DNA of 64,000 bases from Phocaeicola faecicola (GCF_013618865.1 NZ_JABSOE010000007.1:1-64000); one strand, 5' to 3'. Numbered from the stretch's first letter, positions 51,729 through 60,279 are shown. Notes: generated by a model from the sequence alone, not told the origin. Program-made: numbers and translations.

Positions 51729-52472
51729 ATGCAGAAAGAAGAAGACAAGCTGATGCGGCGGATTGAGAAGCGTTTTAGCAAGGGTGTGGTGCAATACGGA
51801 TTGATTGAGGAGGGGGATAAAATCCTGGTGGGACTTTCCGGCGGAAAGGATTCGCTGGCTTTGCTGGAACTGCTGGCCCGGCGTTCCCGGATCTACAAGC
51901 CGCGTTTCAGTGTGGTGGCGGCTCATGTGGTGATGACGAACATCCCTTATGAATCGGATATCGAGTACCTGCGCCGTTTTGCGGAGGAACTGAATGTGCC
52001 GTTCGTGCGCTATGAGACTTCTTTCGACCTGTCCAGCGACACCCGTAAGTCGCCTTGTTTCCTTTGTTCGTGGAACCGCCGCAAGGCGCTGTTTACCGTG
52101 GCCAAGGAGCATGGCTGCAATAAGATTGCTCTGGGACATCATATGGACGATATTCTGGAAACCTTGCTCATGAACATGACGTTCCAGGGAGCCGTGAGTA
52201 CCATGCCTCCCCGTCTGGTCATGCGCAAGTTCGACATGACGATTATCCGTCCGATGTGTCTGGTGCATGAGTCCGACTTGGTGGAACTGGCTGCCTTGCG
52301 CGGTTACAGAAAGCAGATCAAGAACTGTCCTTATGAGAAGGATTCGTTCCGTTCGGACATCAAGCGCATCCTGCGCGAACTGGAGAAACTGAATCCGGAG
52401 GCGCGGTACAGTCTGTGGGGGAGTATGAATAACATACAGACCGACCTGCTGCCGGAGGAAATCGGGAAATAA
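51729..52472 (+). CDS. TtcA-family tRNA thiolation PP-loop protein
   Basis: This 247-residue N-type ATP pyrophosphatase has the PP-loop LVGLSGGKDSLAL near residue 35 and a CFLC cysteine pair after the loop, as in TtcA, which makes 2-thiocytidine at position 32 of tRNA. The later segments IALGHHMDDILETLLMNM and TMPPRLVMRKFDMTIIRPM are also TtcA-like. Length is shorter than E. coli TtcA (311), mostly at the C-terminus, where the second cysteine appears in KNCPYEKDSFRSD. Substrate assignment is by family. The DUF486 gene follows after 34 bases. Confidence 0.88.
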   Translation: MQKEEDKLMRRIEKRFSKGVVQYGLIEEGDKILVGLSGGKDSLALLELLARRSRIYKPRFSVVAAHVVMTNIPYESDIEYLRRFAEELNVPFVRYETSFDLSSDTRKSPCFLCSWNRRKALFTVAKEHGCNKIALGHHMDDILETLLMNMTFQGAVSTMPPRLVMRKFDMTIIRPMCLVHESDLVELAALRGYRKQIKNCPYEKDSFRSDIKRILRELEKLNPEARYSLWGSMNNIQTDLLPEEIGK

Positions 52473-52506
52473 CACAGATAAAACAGTGAATAAAAAATAG
52501 AAGGTT

Positions 52507-52881
52507 ATGTTGTCACAAGGTATTTATTCAGTATTGTTACTGATTTTGTCGAATGTATTTATGACATTTGCGTGGTACGGTCACTTGAAGATGCGGGAAG
52601 AATTCAGCTGGTTTGCTTCCCTGCCTCTGATCGGGGTTATCGCTTTCAGTTGGGCAATTGCTTTTTTTGAGTACTGCCTGCAGGTTCCTGCCAACCGTCT
52701 GGGATTCCGTGACAGTGGCGGTCCGTTCGATATCATGCAGCTGAAGGTGATTCAGGAGGTAATCACGCTGATGGTCTTCACGGTGTTCTCCATGATTGCG
52801 TTTAAGATGGAACTCAAGTGGAACCACCTGGCAGCTTTTGTCTGCCTTTGTCTGGCTGTCTATTTCGTCTTCAAGAAATAA
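52507..52881 (+). CDS. DUF486 / DMT-family small membrane protein
   Basis: The 124-residue protein has four predicted membrane helices (YSVLLLILSNVFMTFAWYG, PLIGVIAFSWAIAFFEYCLQ, VITLMVFTVFSMIAF and HLAAFVCLCLAVYFVFK). The loop between the second and third is the conserved VPANRLGF of DUF486, a family related to drug/metabolite exporters of the SMR type. Substrate is unknown. It is close behind the ttcA-like gene and likely shares its promoter. Confidence 0.9.
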   Translation: MLSQGIYSVLLLILSNVFMTFAWYGHLKMREEFSWFASLPLIGVIAFSWAIAFFEYCLQVPANRLGFRDSGGPFDIMQLKVIQEVITLMVFTVFSMIAFKMELKWNHLAAFVCLCLAVYFVFKK

Positions 52882-52912
52882 GGAAATACATCGGAATTGG
52901 TCGTTAACGGAA

Positions 52913-52956
52913 CTGCCGCCCTGCTGGAGTCTGACAAGACACCCGCAGGGCGGCAG
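52913..52956. repeat. GC-rich hairpin after DUF486 gene
   Basis: Perfect 12-base stem CTGCCGCCCTGC/GCAGGGCGGCAG, loop of 20 bases. No T run follows on the plus strand, so it may be a processing or weak termination structure. Confidence 0.55.
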
Positions 52957-52994
52957 TGGTGTTTATGTAGAGCCATCGGTCTCAAAAGAAACCT

Positions 52995-53015
52995 GTGCCG
53001 GAGCATTTCCGGCAC
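52995..53015 (-). terminator. Short terminator hairpin after lysA
   Basis: Stem GTGCCGG/CCGGCAC with a seven-base loop, six bases beyond the lysA stop, followed on the minus strand by TTTCTTTTGAG. Confidence 0.55.
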
Positions 53016-53021
53016 CGAGGC

Positions 53022-54182
53022 TTACATCAATTCATCCGAGGTATATCCTTTCGGGAGTTCACGGCAGTTGTAGCCGGAAGCCATAATCTCTCCGTAGGCA
53101 CCGGCAGAGCGCAGGGCGATGAGGTCTCCGCGTTCCACCTTGTTCAGGTCGATGGCCTTTCCGAAGACATCGGAAGATTCGCAGATCGGACCTACCACGT
53201 CGTAGGTTTCCATCGCTTTCTCAGAAGTGATGTTCTCAATTTTGTGGTAAGCCTGATAGAGGGCCGGACGGATCAGGTCGGTCATACCGGCATCTACGAT
53301 GGCAAACTGCTTGTTGGTTCCCTGTTTTACGTAAATCACTCGGGTAATCAGGCTTCCGCACTGTCCTACCACCGAGCGTCCCAGTTCGAAATGCAGGGTC
53401 TGCTGAGGACGGAGTCTCAGGTGCTTGTGGTAAGTCGCGAAGTATTCCGCAAAGTCAGGAATCGGCTGGCGGTTAGGGTGTGCATAATCGATGCCCAGTC
53501 CTCCGCCTACGTTGATATGCTCAACGATGATCTGTCGTGCATACAGCTTTTCCTGCAGTTCATTGATGCGGTTGCAGAGTGCGATGAAGTCGCCCATGTC
53601 CAGAATCTGTGAACCGATGTGGAAATGCAGTCCCACGAATTTGACGTGGCTCATCTCCAGGGCACGGTCGATGATGCGGTCCATGTCCTGCATGCTGATA
53701 CCGAACTTGTTCTCTGCCAGTCCGGTAGTGATGTTGGCATGCGTATGGGCACCTACGTCGGGATTGATACGGAAGGCTACCCGGGCAATCTTGTTCTTGG
53801 CAGCTGCCAGTTCGTTGATGACCTCCAGTTCCGGAACCGATTCCACATTGAAGCAGAAAATATCGTAGTCCAGTCCCAGGTTGATTTCCTTGTCGGTCTT
53901 TCCTACACCGGCATATACAATCTTGCTTCCCGGGAAACCGGCTTTGATGGCCGCCTTGATTTCTCCGCCGCTTACACAGTCCACGCCCAGTCCGCTTTCA
54001 CGGATCACGCTCAGGATCTTCGGATTGGCATTGGCCTTTACGGCATAATGCACGCAATATTTGTTGTTCTTTTCGGTTTCCTTACGGATGGTATTCAGTG
54101 TCTCACGCAACAAACCGGTATCATAATAGTAAAACGGAGTTTCCAGCTCCCTGAATTTATTGATTGGAAATGTACCTTTCAT
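53022..54182 (-). CDS. lysA: Diaminopimelate decarboxylase
   Basis: The 386-residue PLP enzyme converts meso-diaminopimelate to lysine, the last step of the pathway. Motifs of the alanine-racemase-fold group are visible: HYAVKANANPKIL with the PLP lysine, GVDCVSGGEIKAAIKAGFP, GLHFHIGSQI, NVGGGLGIDY, the C-terminal CESSDVFGK and GDLIALRSAGAYG. Length is slightly shorter than many LysA (about 400-420). It shares orientation with lysC, but a complete intrinsic terminator ends only 18 bases before its ATG, and I see no promoter in between. Confidence 0.95.
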   Translation of the reverse strand: MKGTFPINKFRELETPFYYYDTGLLRETLNTIRKETEKNNKYCVHYAVKANANPKILSVIRESGLGVDCVSGGEIKAAIKAGFPGSKIVYAGVGKTDKEINLGLDYDIFCFNVESVPELEVINELAAAKNKIARVAFRINPDVGAHTHANITTGLAENKFGISMQDMDRIIDRALEMSHVKFVGLHFHIGSQILDMGDFIALCNRINELQEKLYARQIIVEHINVGGGLGIDYAHPNRQPIPDFAEYFATYHKHLRLRPQQTLHFELGRSVVGQCGSLITRVIYVKQGTNKQFAIVDAGMTDLIRPALYQAYHKIENITSEKAMETYDVVGPICESSDVFGKAIDLNKVERGDLIALRSAGAYGEIMASGYNCRELPKGYTSDELM

Positions 54183-54200
54183 AATTGTAAACTGAATATT

Positions 54201-54244
54201 AAAAAAACGGATGGCCCGGTCCCTGAGGAATGTGCCATCCGTTT
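54201..54244 (-). terminator. Terminator/attenuator between lysC and lysA
   Basis: On the minus strand the stem AAACGGATGGC pairs with GCCATCCGTTT across an 18-base loop, followed by a run of T. It starts 46 bases after lysC and ends 18 bases before the lysA ATG. Either lysA is reached by read-through or antitermination, or an unrecognised promoter overlaps the hairpin. Confidence 0.8.
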
Positions 54245-54290
54245 CACAAATTATTTGTATGTCGGACGGGTATGCCCGGCAAATGAATAC

Positions 54291-55610
54291 TTACTTGTTG
54301 TTGAACAATACGTCACTCAACGACTGCAATGCTTTCTTCTTGTCCGATTCACGGATCAGGAAAGAGATGTTGTAGTTGCTTCCGCCGAACGAAATCATAC
54401 GTACCGGAATGTCACGCATGGCATCCAGCGCCTTGGCTTCGAAACCTACATTTTCCCATTCCAGGTCGCCTACCACACATACGATACACATGTCGTGGTC
54501 TACGGTTACCGTACCGTATTTCTTCAGGTCGTCCACGATTTCATTCAGGTGCTTGGTGTTGTCAATCGACATCGATACACCTACTTCCGAAGTACATACC
54601 ATATCGATGGCAGTCTGGTAGCTTTCGAAAATCTCGAATACCTTGCGCAGGAATCCGTGAGCCAGCAGCATACGGCTTGATTTGATCTTGATGGCCGTAA
54701 TGTTGTCCTTGGCAGCCACAGCCTTGATCTTTCCCTTTTCCGTATCATTGGAAATGAGAGTGCCCGGAGCGGTCGGTTCCATGGTGTTCAGCAGACGTAC
54801 CGGAATGTTGGCGTATTTAGCCGGCTGCACGCAAGTCGGGTGCAGGATCTTGGCTCCGAAATAAGCCAGTTCGGCAGCTTCCTCGAAATGTAGCTGACGT
54901 ACCGGAGAAGTCTTGTCGACGATTCTCGGGTCGTTGTCGTGCATACCGTCGATATCGGTCCAGATCTGAATTTCAGATGCATTGACCGCAGCACCGATCA
55001 GTGAAGCCGTATAGTCACTTCCGCCTCGCTGCAGGTTGTCGATTTCTCCGTAAGCGTTGCGGCAGATAAATCCTTGTGTAATGTAAATCTCCTGGTCTGG
55101 ATGTGCTTCCAGCTGGACAGCAATTTTTTCACGGATGTAATTCAAGTCCGGTTCACTGTTCTTGTCAGTGCGCATGAATTCCAATGCCGGAATCAGGACA
55201 GCCTTCACTCCCTGCTCACAAAGGTAATTGGTTACCATGTTGGTAGAGATGATTTCTCCTTGTGCCAGAATGACTTTCTCTTCGAACAGTGTGAAAATAT
55301 CCTTGGTATAAGAGCGGATGTAATCAAAAACAGACTTGACAAACTCCCATGTCTTCTGTTTGTATTCTTCAGTAGAATAAAGCTCCTCAATATGCTGTTT
55401 ATATTTGCTTTCCAGCTTATTGATGATTTCATTCGCACCTTCAGGATTTTTCTTGTACAGATAATCCGAAATTTCAACCAGGGTGTTGGTAGTCCCTGAC
55501 ATTGCTGACAGCACTACAATCTTCTGTTCGCCGTCAGTAATCAATTTGGTAACATCCTTCATTCTCTGTGCAGAACCTACAGATGTTCCTCCAAACTTTA
55601 AAACTTTCAT
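54291..55610 (-). CDS. lysC: Aspartate kinase, monofunctional
   Basis: The 439-residue enzyme phosphorylates aspartate, the entry to lysine, threonine and methionine synthesis. It begins with MKVLKFGGTSVGSAQRM, the kinase signature KFGGTSVG, and includes RGGSDYTASLIGAAVNA and IWTDIDGMHDNDPRIV. Two ACT domains fill the C-terminal part (AAKDNITAIKIKSSRML onwards), which normally bind the feedback inhibitor lysine. No homoserine dehydrogenase domain is attached. A -7 box lies 52 bases upstream. lysA follows beyond a terminator. Confidence 0.96.
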   Translation of the reverse strand: MKVLKFGGTSVGSAQRMKDVTKLITDGEQKIVVLSAMSGTTNTLVEISDYLYKKNPEGANEIINKLESKYKQHIEELYSTEEYKQKTWEFVKSVFDYIRSYTKDIFTLFEEKVILAQGEIISTNMVTNYLCEQGVKAVLIPALEFMRTDKNSEPDLNYIREKIAVQLEAHPDQEIYITQGFICRNAYGEIDNLQRGGSDYTASLIGAAVNASEIQIWTDIDGMHDNDPRIVDKTSPVRQLHFEEAAELAYFGAKILHPTCVQPAKYANIPVRLLNTMEPTAPGTLISNDTEKGKIKAVAAKDNITAIKIKSSRMLLAHGFLRKVFEIFESYQTAIDMVCTSEVGVSMSIDNTKHLNEIVDDLKKYGTVTVDHDMCIVCVVGDLEWENVGFEAKALDAMRDIPVRMISFGGSNYNISFLIRESDKKKALQSLSDVLFNNK

Positions 55611-55661
55611 TTTTCGTTTCGAATTTTAGTTATTCTATTAAAATATACTGTCTTTTGGGGG

Positions 55662-55669
55662 CAAAGATA
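55662..55669 (-). promoter_or_regulatory. -7 box upstream of lysC
   Basis: TATCTTTG on the minus strand, exact consensus, 52 bases before the lysC ATG. No -33 TTTG at usual spacing. The leader is too short for a lysine riboswitch. Confidence 0.6.
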
Positions 55670-55730
55670 ATATTTTTCCTGGTTTTTTGGAATATTCCGA
55701 CCAAAAATACTTTATGTATATTTTTTTAAT

Positions 55731-56405
55731 CTACTCTTCCCGGGTCATGCGGTGTTCGTGGCACCGGTAGGTGGTTCCGGGAAACTCCTTCAGCAGGTTG
55801 AGATTGTGGGTGGTCATGATGATGGCTGCCCCTTGTCTGCAGATGTCCTGCAACAGCTGTACGATGTGTCTTCCGGTCTCCACATCCAGGTTTCCGGTCG
55901 GCTCGTCGGCCAGTATCACTTCCGGGTTGTTCAGTATGGCACGGGCAATCACGATGCGCTGCTGTTCCCCTCCCGACAGTTCGTTCGGCATCTTGTATCC
56001 TTTGTTTTCCATGCCTACCAGCTTCAGCACTTCAAAAATCCGGCTTTCGATTTCATTCTTTTTCTTCCAGCCGGTGGCCTGAAGGACAAATTCCAGATTG
56101 TCGAACACATTCCGGTCGGTCAGCAACTGGAAATCCTGGAAGATAATGCCCAGTTTTCTCCGCAGTCCGGCTATTTCCTTGGGCTTGATGGTACGCATGT
56201 TCTTGTCCAGTACCCTTGCCTCTCCCTGACTGATGTTCAGTTCCCCGTAAATGGTCTTCAGGAAACTGGATTTGCCGCTTCCCACCTTTCCGATGAGATA
56301 GACAAATTCTCCTTTCCGGATATCGAAATCAATATCCGACAGGATGTTATATTCCTTCTGGTCGATATTGACCCCACGGTAACTGATAAGTATTTCTTCT
56401 TCCAT
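55731..56405 (-). CDS. ftsE: FtsE-like cell-division ABC ATPase
   Basis: The 224-residue ATPase has Walker A IGKVGSGKSSF, Q-loop region IIFQDFQLLTDRNVFDNL, signature ELSGGEQQRIVIARAIL and Walker B VILADEPTGNLD. This combination and length fit FtsE, which with FtsX regulates peptidoglycan hydrolysis at the division site. The N-terminal acidic MEEEILISYRGV is usual in Bacteroidota. No ftsX lies next to it; the neighbours are lysC and the histidine operon. A near-consensus -7 box (TATCTTTA) lies in the 53-base gap upstream. Other LolD-like ABC ATPases are the main alternative. Confidence 0.85.
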   Translation of the reverse strand: MEEEILISYRGVNIDQKEYNILSDIDFDIRKGEFVYLIGKVGSGKSSFLKTIYGELNISQGEARVLDKNMRTIKPKEIAGLRRKLGIIFQDFQLLTDRNVFDNLEFVLQATGWKKKNEIESRIFEVLKLVGMENKGYKMPNELSGGEQQRIVIARAILNNPEVILADEPTGNLDVETGRHIVQLLQDICRQGAAIIMTTHNLNLLKEFPGTTYRCHEHRMTREE

Positions 56406-56458
56406 AAATTGAGCTTGTTGGTAAATAAACAGACTTGGTGAGGTAAAGATACGACTTT

Positions 56459-57070
56459 TTAATGTTTTTTCCAGCTTTCGCTGTGCCGTTCTTTCAATTC
56501 CTTTGCCAGGTCTTCTATGCGGTATCCTTTTGCAGTAAGCAGGACAATCAGGTGGTACAGCAGGTCGGCCCCTTCGTAAATCAGCCGTTCATCCGTTCCG
56601 TTGCAGGCCTCGATAATGGTTTCAACTGCCTCTTCGCCCACCTTCTGCGCCATTTTGTTGACTCCCGATTTAAACAGACTGGTGGTATAGGAATGTTCGG
56701 GCATTTCCTCATGACGGCGGTCGATGAAATCCTGCAGTTCCTTCAGGAACATGACTGCCTGTTCGTTCTTGTCTCCCCAGCAGGTATCTGTACCCAGGTG
56801 GCAGACCGGTCCGCAGGGCGTTACCTGAATCAGCAGGGTATCATTGTCGCAGTCGGCCTGGATGGATTCGACGTGCAGGAAATTTCCGCTTTCTTCTCCC
56901 TTGGTCCACAAGCGCTGCTTGGTACGGCTGTAAAAAGTCACCTTTCCGCTTTCTACCGTTTTCTGATAGGCTTCTTCGTTCATGAATCCCAGCATGAGTA
57001 CTTTTTGGGTATGTATGTCTTGGATGATGGCGGGAACCAGTCCTCCCATTTTGTCGAAATCAAGTTTCAT
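56459..57070 (-). CDS. hisIE: Bifunctional phosphoribosyl-AMP cyclohydrolase / phosphoribosyl-ATP pyrophosphatase
   Basis: The 203-residue fusion catalyses the second and third steps of histidine synthesis. The N-terminal HisI part (1-120) has VPAIIQDIHTQKVLMLGFMNEEAY, TFYSRTKQRLWTKGEESGNFL and the zinc/magnesium motif QADCDNDTLLIQVTPCGPVCHLG. The C-terminal HisE part has SYTTSLFKSGVNKMAQKVGEEAVE and EGADLLYHLIVLL. It is the last gene of the hisH-A-F-IE operon, 26 bases after hisF. Confidence 0.97.
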   Translation of the reverse strand: MKLDFDKMGGLVPAIIQDIHTQKVLMLGFMNEEAYQKTVESGKVTFYSRTKQRLWTKGEESGNFLHVESIQADCDNDTLLIQVTPCGPVCHLGTDTCWGDKNEQAVMFLKELQDFIDRRHEEMPEHSYTTSLFKSGVNKMAQKVGEEAVETIIEACNGTDERLIYEGADLLYHLIVLLTAKGYRIEDLAKELKERHSESWKKH

Positions 57071-57096
57071 AGGTTATTGTTTTAAAGGATGAAATA

Positions 57097-57852
57097 TTAA
57101 ATTCTTACACAAATCTGATGCTCGCGGAGATAGTGTTTCAACTCGGGAATGGAAATCTCTCCGAAATGAAAGACGCTGGCCGCCAGTGCCGCATCGGCTT
57201 TCCCGTAGAGGAAGGCGTCCTTGAAATCTTCCATGCATCCGGCACCTCCCGAGGCAATGATCGGAACATGCGATATCTCGCTCATCGCCGCCAGAGCCTC
57301 GTTGGCATATCCTTTTTTTACTCCGTCGTGGTCCATGCTGGTGAAAAGGATTTCCCCGGCTCCGCGTTCGTTGACCTCATGTACCCATTCCATCAGACCG
57401 ATTCCGGTGGAAATCCGTCCTCCGTTTTTGTAGCAGATCCAACCCTCAGGGGTACAGCGGGCATCAATGGCTACAGTACAGACCTGCGAGCCGAAATGGG
57501 CGGCTATCTCGTCGATGAGCTCCGGGCGGTTCAGGGCCGCGGAGTTGATGGATATCTTGTCGGCTCCGGCGTTGAGCAGACGGTCAACGTCTTCCAACTG
57601 ACTGATGCCTCCTCCTACCGTAAAAGGAATGTTTATCTGTGCAGCAACCCTTTCCACCAGCTGGGTGAAGGTCTTCCGCTGTTCGTGGCTGGCCGTAATA
57701 TCCAGGTAAACCAGTTCGTCTGCTCCTTGCTGGCTGTACAGTTTTCCCAGTTCTACCGGATCACCGGCATTCCTCAGCCCGATGAAGTTGGTTCCTTTTA
57801 CCGTTTGTCCGTCCTTGATATCCAGACAGGGTATGATACGTTTGGTCAACAT
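57097..57852 (-). CDS. hisF: Imidazole glycerol phosphate synthase subunit HisF
   Basis: The 251-residue cyclase subunit of imidazole glycerol phosphate synthase is a TIM barrel whose N-terminus [20 protein letters not shown] carries the catalytic aspartate (D11). The second catalytic aspartate is in [13 protein letters not shown], and phosphate-binding loops are [10 protein letters not shown] and [12 protein letters not shown]. It works with HisH, encoded 760 bases upstream in the same operon; ammonia from HisH enters through the barrel. Gap to hisA is 23 bases. Confidence 0.97.
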   Translation of the reverse strand: MLTKRIIPCLDIKDGQTVKGTNFIGLRNAGDPVELGKLYSQQGADELVYLDITASHEQRKTFTQLVERVAAQINIPFTVGGGISQLEDVDRLLNAGADKISINSAALNRPELIDEIAAHFGSQVCTVAIDARCTPEGWICYKNGGRISTGIGLMEWVHEVNERGAGEILFTSMDHDGVKKGYANEALAAMSEISHVPIIASGGAGCMEDFKDAFLYGKADAALAASVFHFGEISIPELKHYLREHQICVRI

Positions 57853-57875
57853 AAAATGAGATACAGATTAAGTAA

Positions 57876-58598
57876 TCAGGAAATATAGTTGCTTAACTCT
57901 TTCAGGGAGATTTTCCCTTCGTACAAGGCCTTGCCGAAGACTACGGCAGGGACACCTGCTTCATCGAGCTCATGAATGTCGTGCAGGCTGCTTACGCCTC
58001 CGCTGGCAATCAGGTGAATCTCCGGAAATTTCTCCAGGATGCTTTGATACAGTTCCACTGCCGGTCCCTGCAGCATACCGTCGCGCTGGATGTCGGTACA
58101 CAGCACCTTATGGATGCCTTTCTGCGCATACGATTCGATGAAAGGGAGGAGTTCCATGGCCGAACTTTCCTTCCATCCGTTCGTGGCGATGTGTCCGTCT
58201 TTTACGTCTGCTCCCAGGATAATCCGGTGACTTCCGTATTTCTCAATCCATTTTTCTACCTGCTGAGGGTCTTTGACTGCCATACTTCCGACAGTGACCA
58301 TCTGTGCTCCGTTTTCAAAAGCGATGTTCAGGTCCGACTCGCTTTTTACCCCTCCTCCGAAGTCGATGACCAGCGAGGTCCGGCTGGCTATCTGTTCCAG
58401 GATACGGTAATTGACAATATGATGTGAGGCGGCTCCGTCGAGGTCGACAATGTGGATACGGCGCAGACCGTATGATTCAAGTTCCTTGGCAACCTCTACC
58501 GGGTCGACATCGTAAGTGGTTTTCGATTCATAACAACCTTGCGACAGACGGACGCATTTGCCGTTGATCAAGTCGATGGCTGGAATTAATTCTATCAT
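57876..58598 (-). CDS. hisA: ProFAR isomerase
   Basis: The 240-residue isomerase opens the ribose ring of ProFAR in histidine synthesis. As a TIM barrel related to HisF it begins IELIPAIDLINGKCVRLSQG with the catalytic aspartate, and includes HIVDLDGA, VIDFGGGVKSESDLNIAF, CTDIQRDGMLQGPAVELY and ASGGVSSLHDI. The gap to hisH upstream is 13 bases. Length is standard. Confidence 0.97.
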   Translation of the reverse strand: MIELIPAIDLINGKCVRLSQGCYESKTTYDVDPVEVAKELESYGLRRIHIVDLDGAASHHIVNYRILEQIASRTSLVIDFGGGVKSESDLNIAFENGAQMVTVGSMAVKDPQQVEKWIEKYGSHRIILGADVKDGHIATNGWKESSAMELLPFIESYAQKGIHKVLCTDIQRDGMLQGPAVELYQSILEKFPEIHLIASGGVSSLHDIHELDEAGVPAVVFGKALYEGKISLKELSNYIS

Positions 58599-58611
58599 GG
58601 GTGTAATGTGT

Positions 58612-59199
58612 TTAAAGATTCAGAAAATTGGTCAGAATACGCTCTCCGGTTTTCCCGCTTTTTTCCGGATGGAACTGGGTCGCATAGAAGTTGTCCTTGT
58701 GCAAGGCGGCACTGAAGGGCTGTATGTATTCCGTACGGGCAATCGTGTACGGATTGACGGGTACGTAATAGCTGTGTACGAAATAGACATACTCTTCGTG
58801 GCCGAACCCCTGGAAAAGCGGAGAACGGGTCTGCTCCAAGGTATTCCATCCCATGTGAGGAACTTTTATCCCGGGCAGGCTGGGGAAGCGGTTGACGGGA
58901 GTATCGAAGATACCCAGACATTCCACATCTCCTTCTTCCGAATGCCTGCACATGAGCTGCATGCCGAGACAGATGCCCAGTACCGGCTGCTTCAGGTCCC
59001 TGATCAGCTGGTCCAGACGGTGCTGCTTGAGAAATTCCATCGTACTTTTGGCTTCTCCTACTCCCGGAAAGATGACTTTGTCGGCCTGGAGCAGAAGTTC
59101 CGGATCGGCTGTGATGACAGGTTCCAGTCCCAGGCGTCGCAGACAGTGGCAAACCGAAAAGATATTGCCTGCATTGTATTTGATAATCGCTACTTTCAT
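58612..59199 (-). CDS. hisH: Imidazole glycerol phosphate synthase subunit HisH
   Basis: The 195-residue class I glutamine amidotransferase subunit supplies ammonia to HisF. The nucleophile is the cysteine in PVLGICLGMQLMCRH, and the His-Glu pair is in YATQFHPEKSG. The N-terminal KVAIIKYNAGNIFSVCHCLRRLG is typical. I chose ATG 59199; the longer frame from 59310 would add 37 residues that cover the promoter region. It is the first gene of the operon. The other his genes (G, D, C, B) are not in the window. Confidence 0.96.
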   Translation of the reverse strand: MKVAIIKYNAGNIFSVCHCLRRLGLEPVITADPELLLQADKVIFPGVGEAKSTMEFLKQHRLDQLIRDLKQPVLGICLGMQLMCRHSEEGDVECLGIFDTPVNRFPSLPGIKVPHMGWNTLEQTRSPLFQGFGHEEYVYFVHSYYVPVNPYTIARTEYIQPFSAALHKDNFYATQFHPEKSGKTGERILTNFLNL

Positions 59200-59229
59200 G
59201 GTGGTTGATACTTGGTTGCAGTTGTTTTG

Positions 59230-59237
59230 CAAAAGTA
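59230..59237 (-). promoter_or_regulatory. -7 box of the his operon
   Basis: TACTTTTG on the minus strand, full TAnnTTTG match, 31 bases before hisH. The -33 element is not obvious. Confidence 0.5.
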
Positions 59238-59360
59238 GCAAAATATTGTATATATGAACTTTTTTACAACAAAAAGTTTCTTGATTTGAATTTGTGATTC
59301 CGATTTTCAATCAGTTAAGGTGTTTTTGGCAATGCCTCCGGAGGGAGTTGTCATAAACGA

Positions 59361-59399
59361 TATCGGGCGGAAAACATCCGAGTTGTTTTCCGCCCGATA
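59361..59399 (-). terminator. Terminator after the DUF1573 gene
   Basis: Perfect 15-base stem TATCGGGCGGAAAAC with GTTTTCCGCCCGATA, loop of nine bases. It starts 24 bases after the DUF1573 stop on the minus strand. Confidence 0.75.
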
Positions 59400-59422
59400 A
59401 TATGAAGTCTCTGATTCTGTCC

Positions 59423-59812
59423 TTACTGCTTAGGAGTCATGTCACCCTCGATGTAGAGTCTCACTACTTCCTGTTCGGCATTGGTCCGCAATGTGATTGA
59501 CTTGCGGAAGTGTCCCGGGAATTTTCCGGTTCCGTCGTAAGTTACCGTGATTTCTCCTTCCTCACCGGCTTTGATCGGTTCTTTCGGATAGCGCGGCACC
59601 GTACAGCCGCAGGATGCGATTGCCTGATGGATGACCAGCGGGCCGTCGCCTGTATTCTTGAATTTGAATATGCAACTTACTTTCGGACTGCTTTCTGAAA
59701 ATGCACCGAAATTGTGTTTGGTTTTCTCAAATGTTATTTGGGCAGTTCCCTGTGCTACCAGCATCAGGACTGCAGTCATCAAAAACATAGTGGTTAGAAA
59801 AATCTTTTTCAT
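59423..59812 (-). CDS. DUF1573 domain periplasmic protein
   Basis: The 129-residue protein has a signal peptide (MKKIFLTTMFLMTAVLMLVAQ) and one DUF1573 domain, an immunoglobulin-like beta fold: HNFGAFSESSPKVSCIFKFKNTG, then SCGCTVPRYPKEPIKAGEEGEITVTYD. The SCGC cysteine pair is characteristic. The family is common in Bacteroidota and Planctomycetes envelopes but has no defined function. I chose ATG 59812 (MKKIF) because the upstream residues of the longer frame precede a normal signal peptide. A -7 box lies 28 bases upstream. Confidence 0.9.
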   Translation of the reverse strand: MKKIFLTTMFLMTAVLMLVAQGTAQITFEKTKHNFGAFSESSPKVSCIFKFKNTGDGPLVIHQAIASCGCTVPRYPKEPIKAGEEGEITVTYDGTGKFPGHFRKSITLRTNAEQEVVRLYIEGDMTPKQ

Positions 59813-59839
59813 TATTCCTGTTTTATTTGGTAAAACGCC

Positions 59840-59847
59840 CAAAGGTA
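59840..59847 (-). promoter_or_regulatory. -7 box upstream of the DUF1573 gene
   Basis: TACCTTTG on the minus strand, full match to TAnnTTTG. It lies inside the longer open frame starting at 59857, which supports the start at 59812. Confidence 0.55.
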
Positions 59848-60006
59848 ACAATTCCATTTAAAAAAACGGGGATTTTCTTAGGAATATTAACATTTGAAGG
59901 GGAAGAAGAACAGAAGGAAACGGTTGTCGGCAGGGGAGCATACGGGTTATTCCATGTCTCTCCTGATTATTTTGAAGGGTTTTGGATAATTATTGAGGAA
60001 AAAGTT

Positions 60007-60036
60007 TTTGAGTTGTAAAATATGCATCTATTTTTG
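60007..60036 (+). promoter_or_regulatory. Promoter in the gap before the zinc-ribbon gene
   Basis: TTTG at 60007-60010, 18 bases, then TATTTTTG at 60029-60036. It points toward the zinc-ribbon gene, whose ATG is 243 bases away. The remaining gap (59858-60279) holds no frame I trust; the transcript leader could contain a regulatory RNA, but no known riboswitch is evident. Confidence 0.5.
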
Positions 60037-60279
60037 TAGAGTGTATTGTGCCTTATCAATGAAAAACACGATTTCTGAGAATGAGATGTAAGTTAACCGC
60101 ATCATGTTACAGGTGATGAAAAATGCAATCTTTTTAATTTTTTCGGGTGACATTAATTGCAACGGACATCAAAAAGGAATTTTTTTCTTTGATTGGCGTC
60201 AGTCGCTGTATGCACCGGTCTATGACTGGGGTAGCGACAGAAGCAAGAACGGGTTTGATTTTAGATTTATTCATGTGAA

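Noticed and set aside
55611-55730. Possible lysine riboswitch before lysC
   Set aside because: The leader after the -7 box is only about 45-50 bases, too short for the roughly 170-base lysine aptamer.
59200-59310. Longer hisH reading frame
   Set aside because: The extra 37 residues cover the promoter, and the standard HisH N-terminus begins at 59199.
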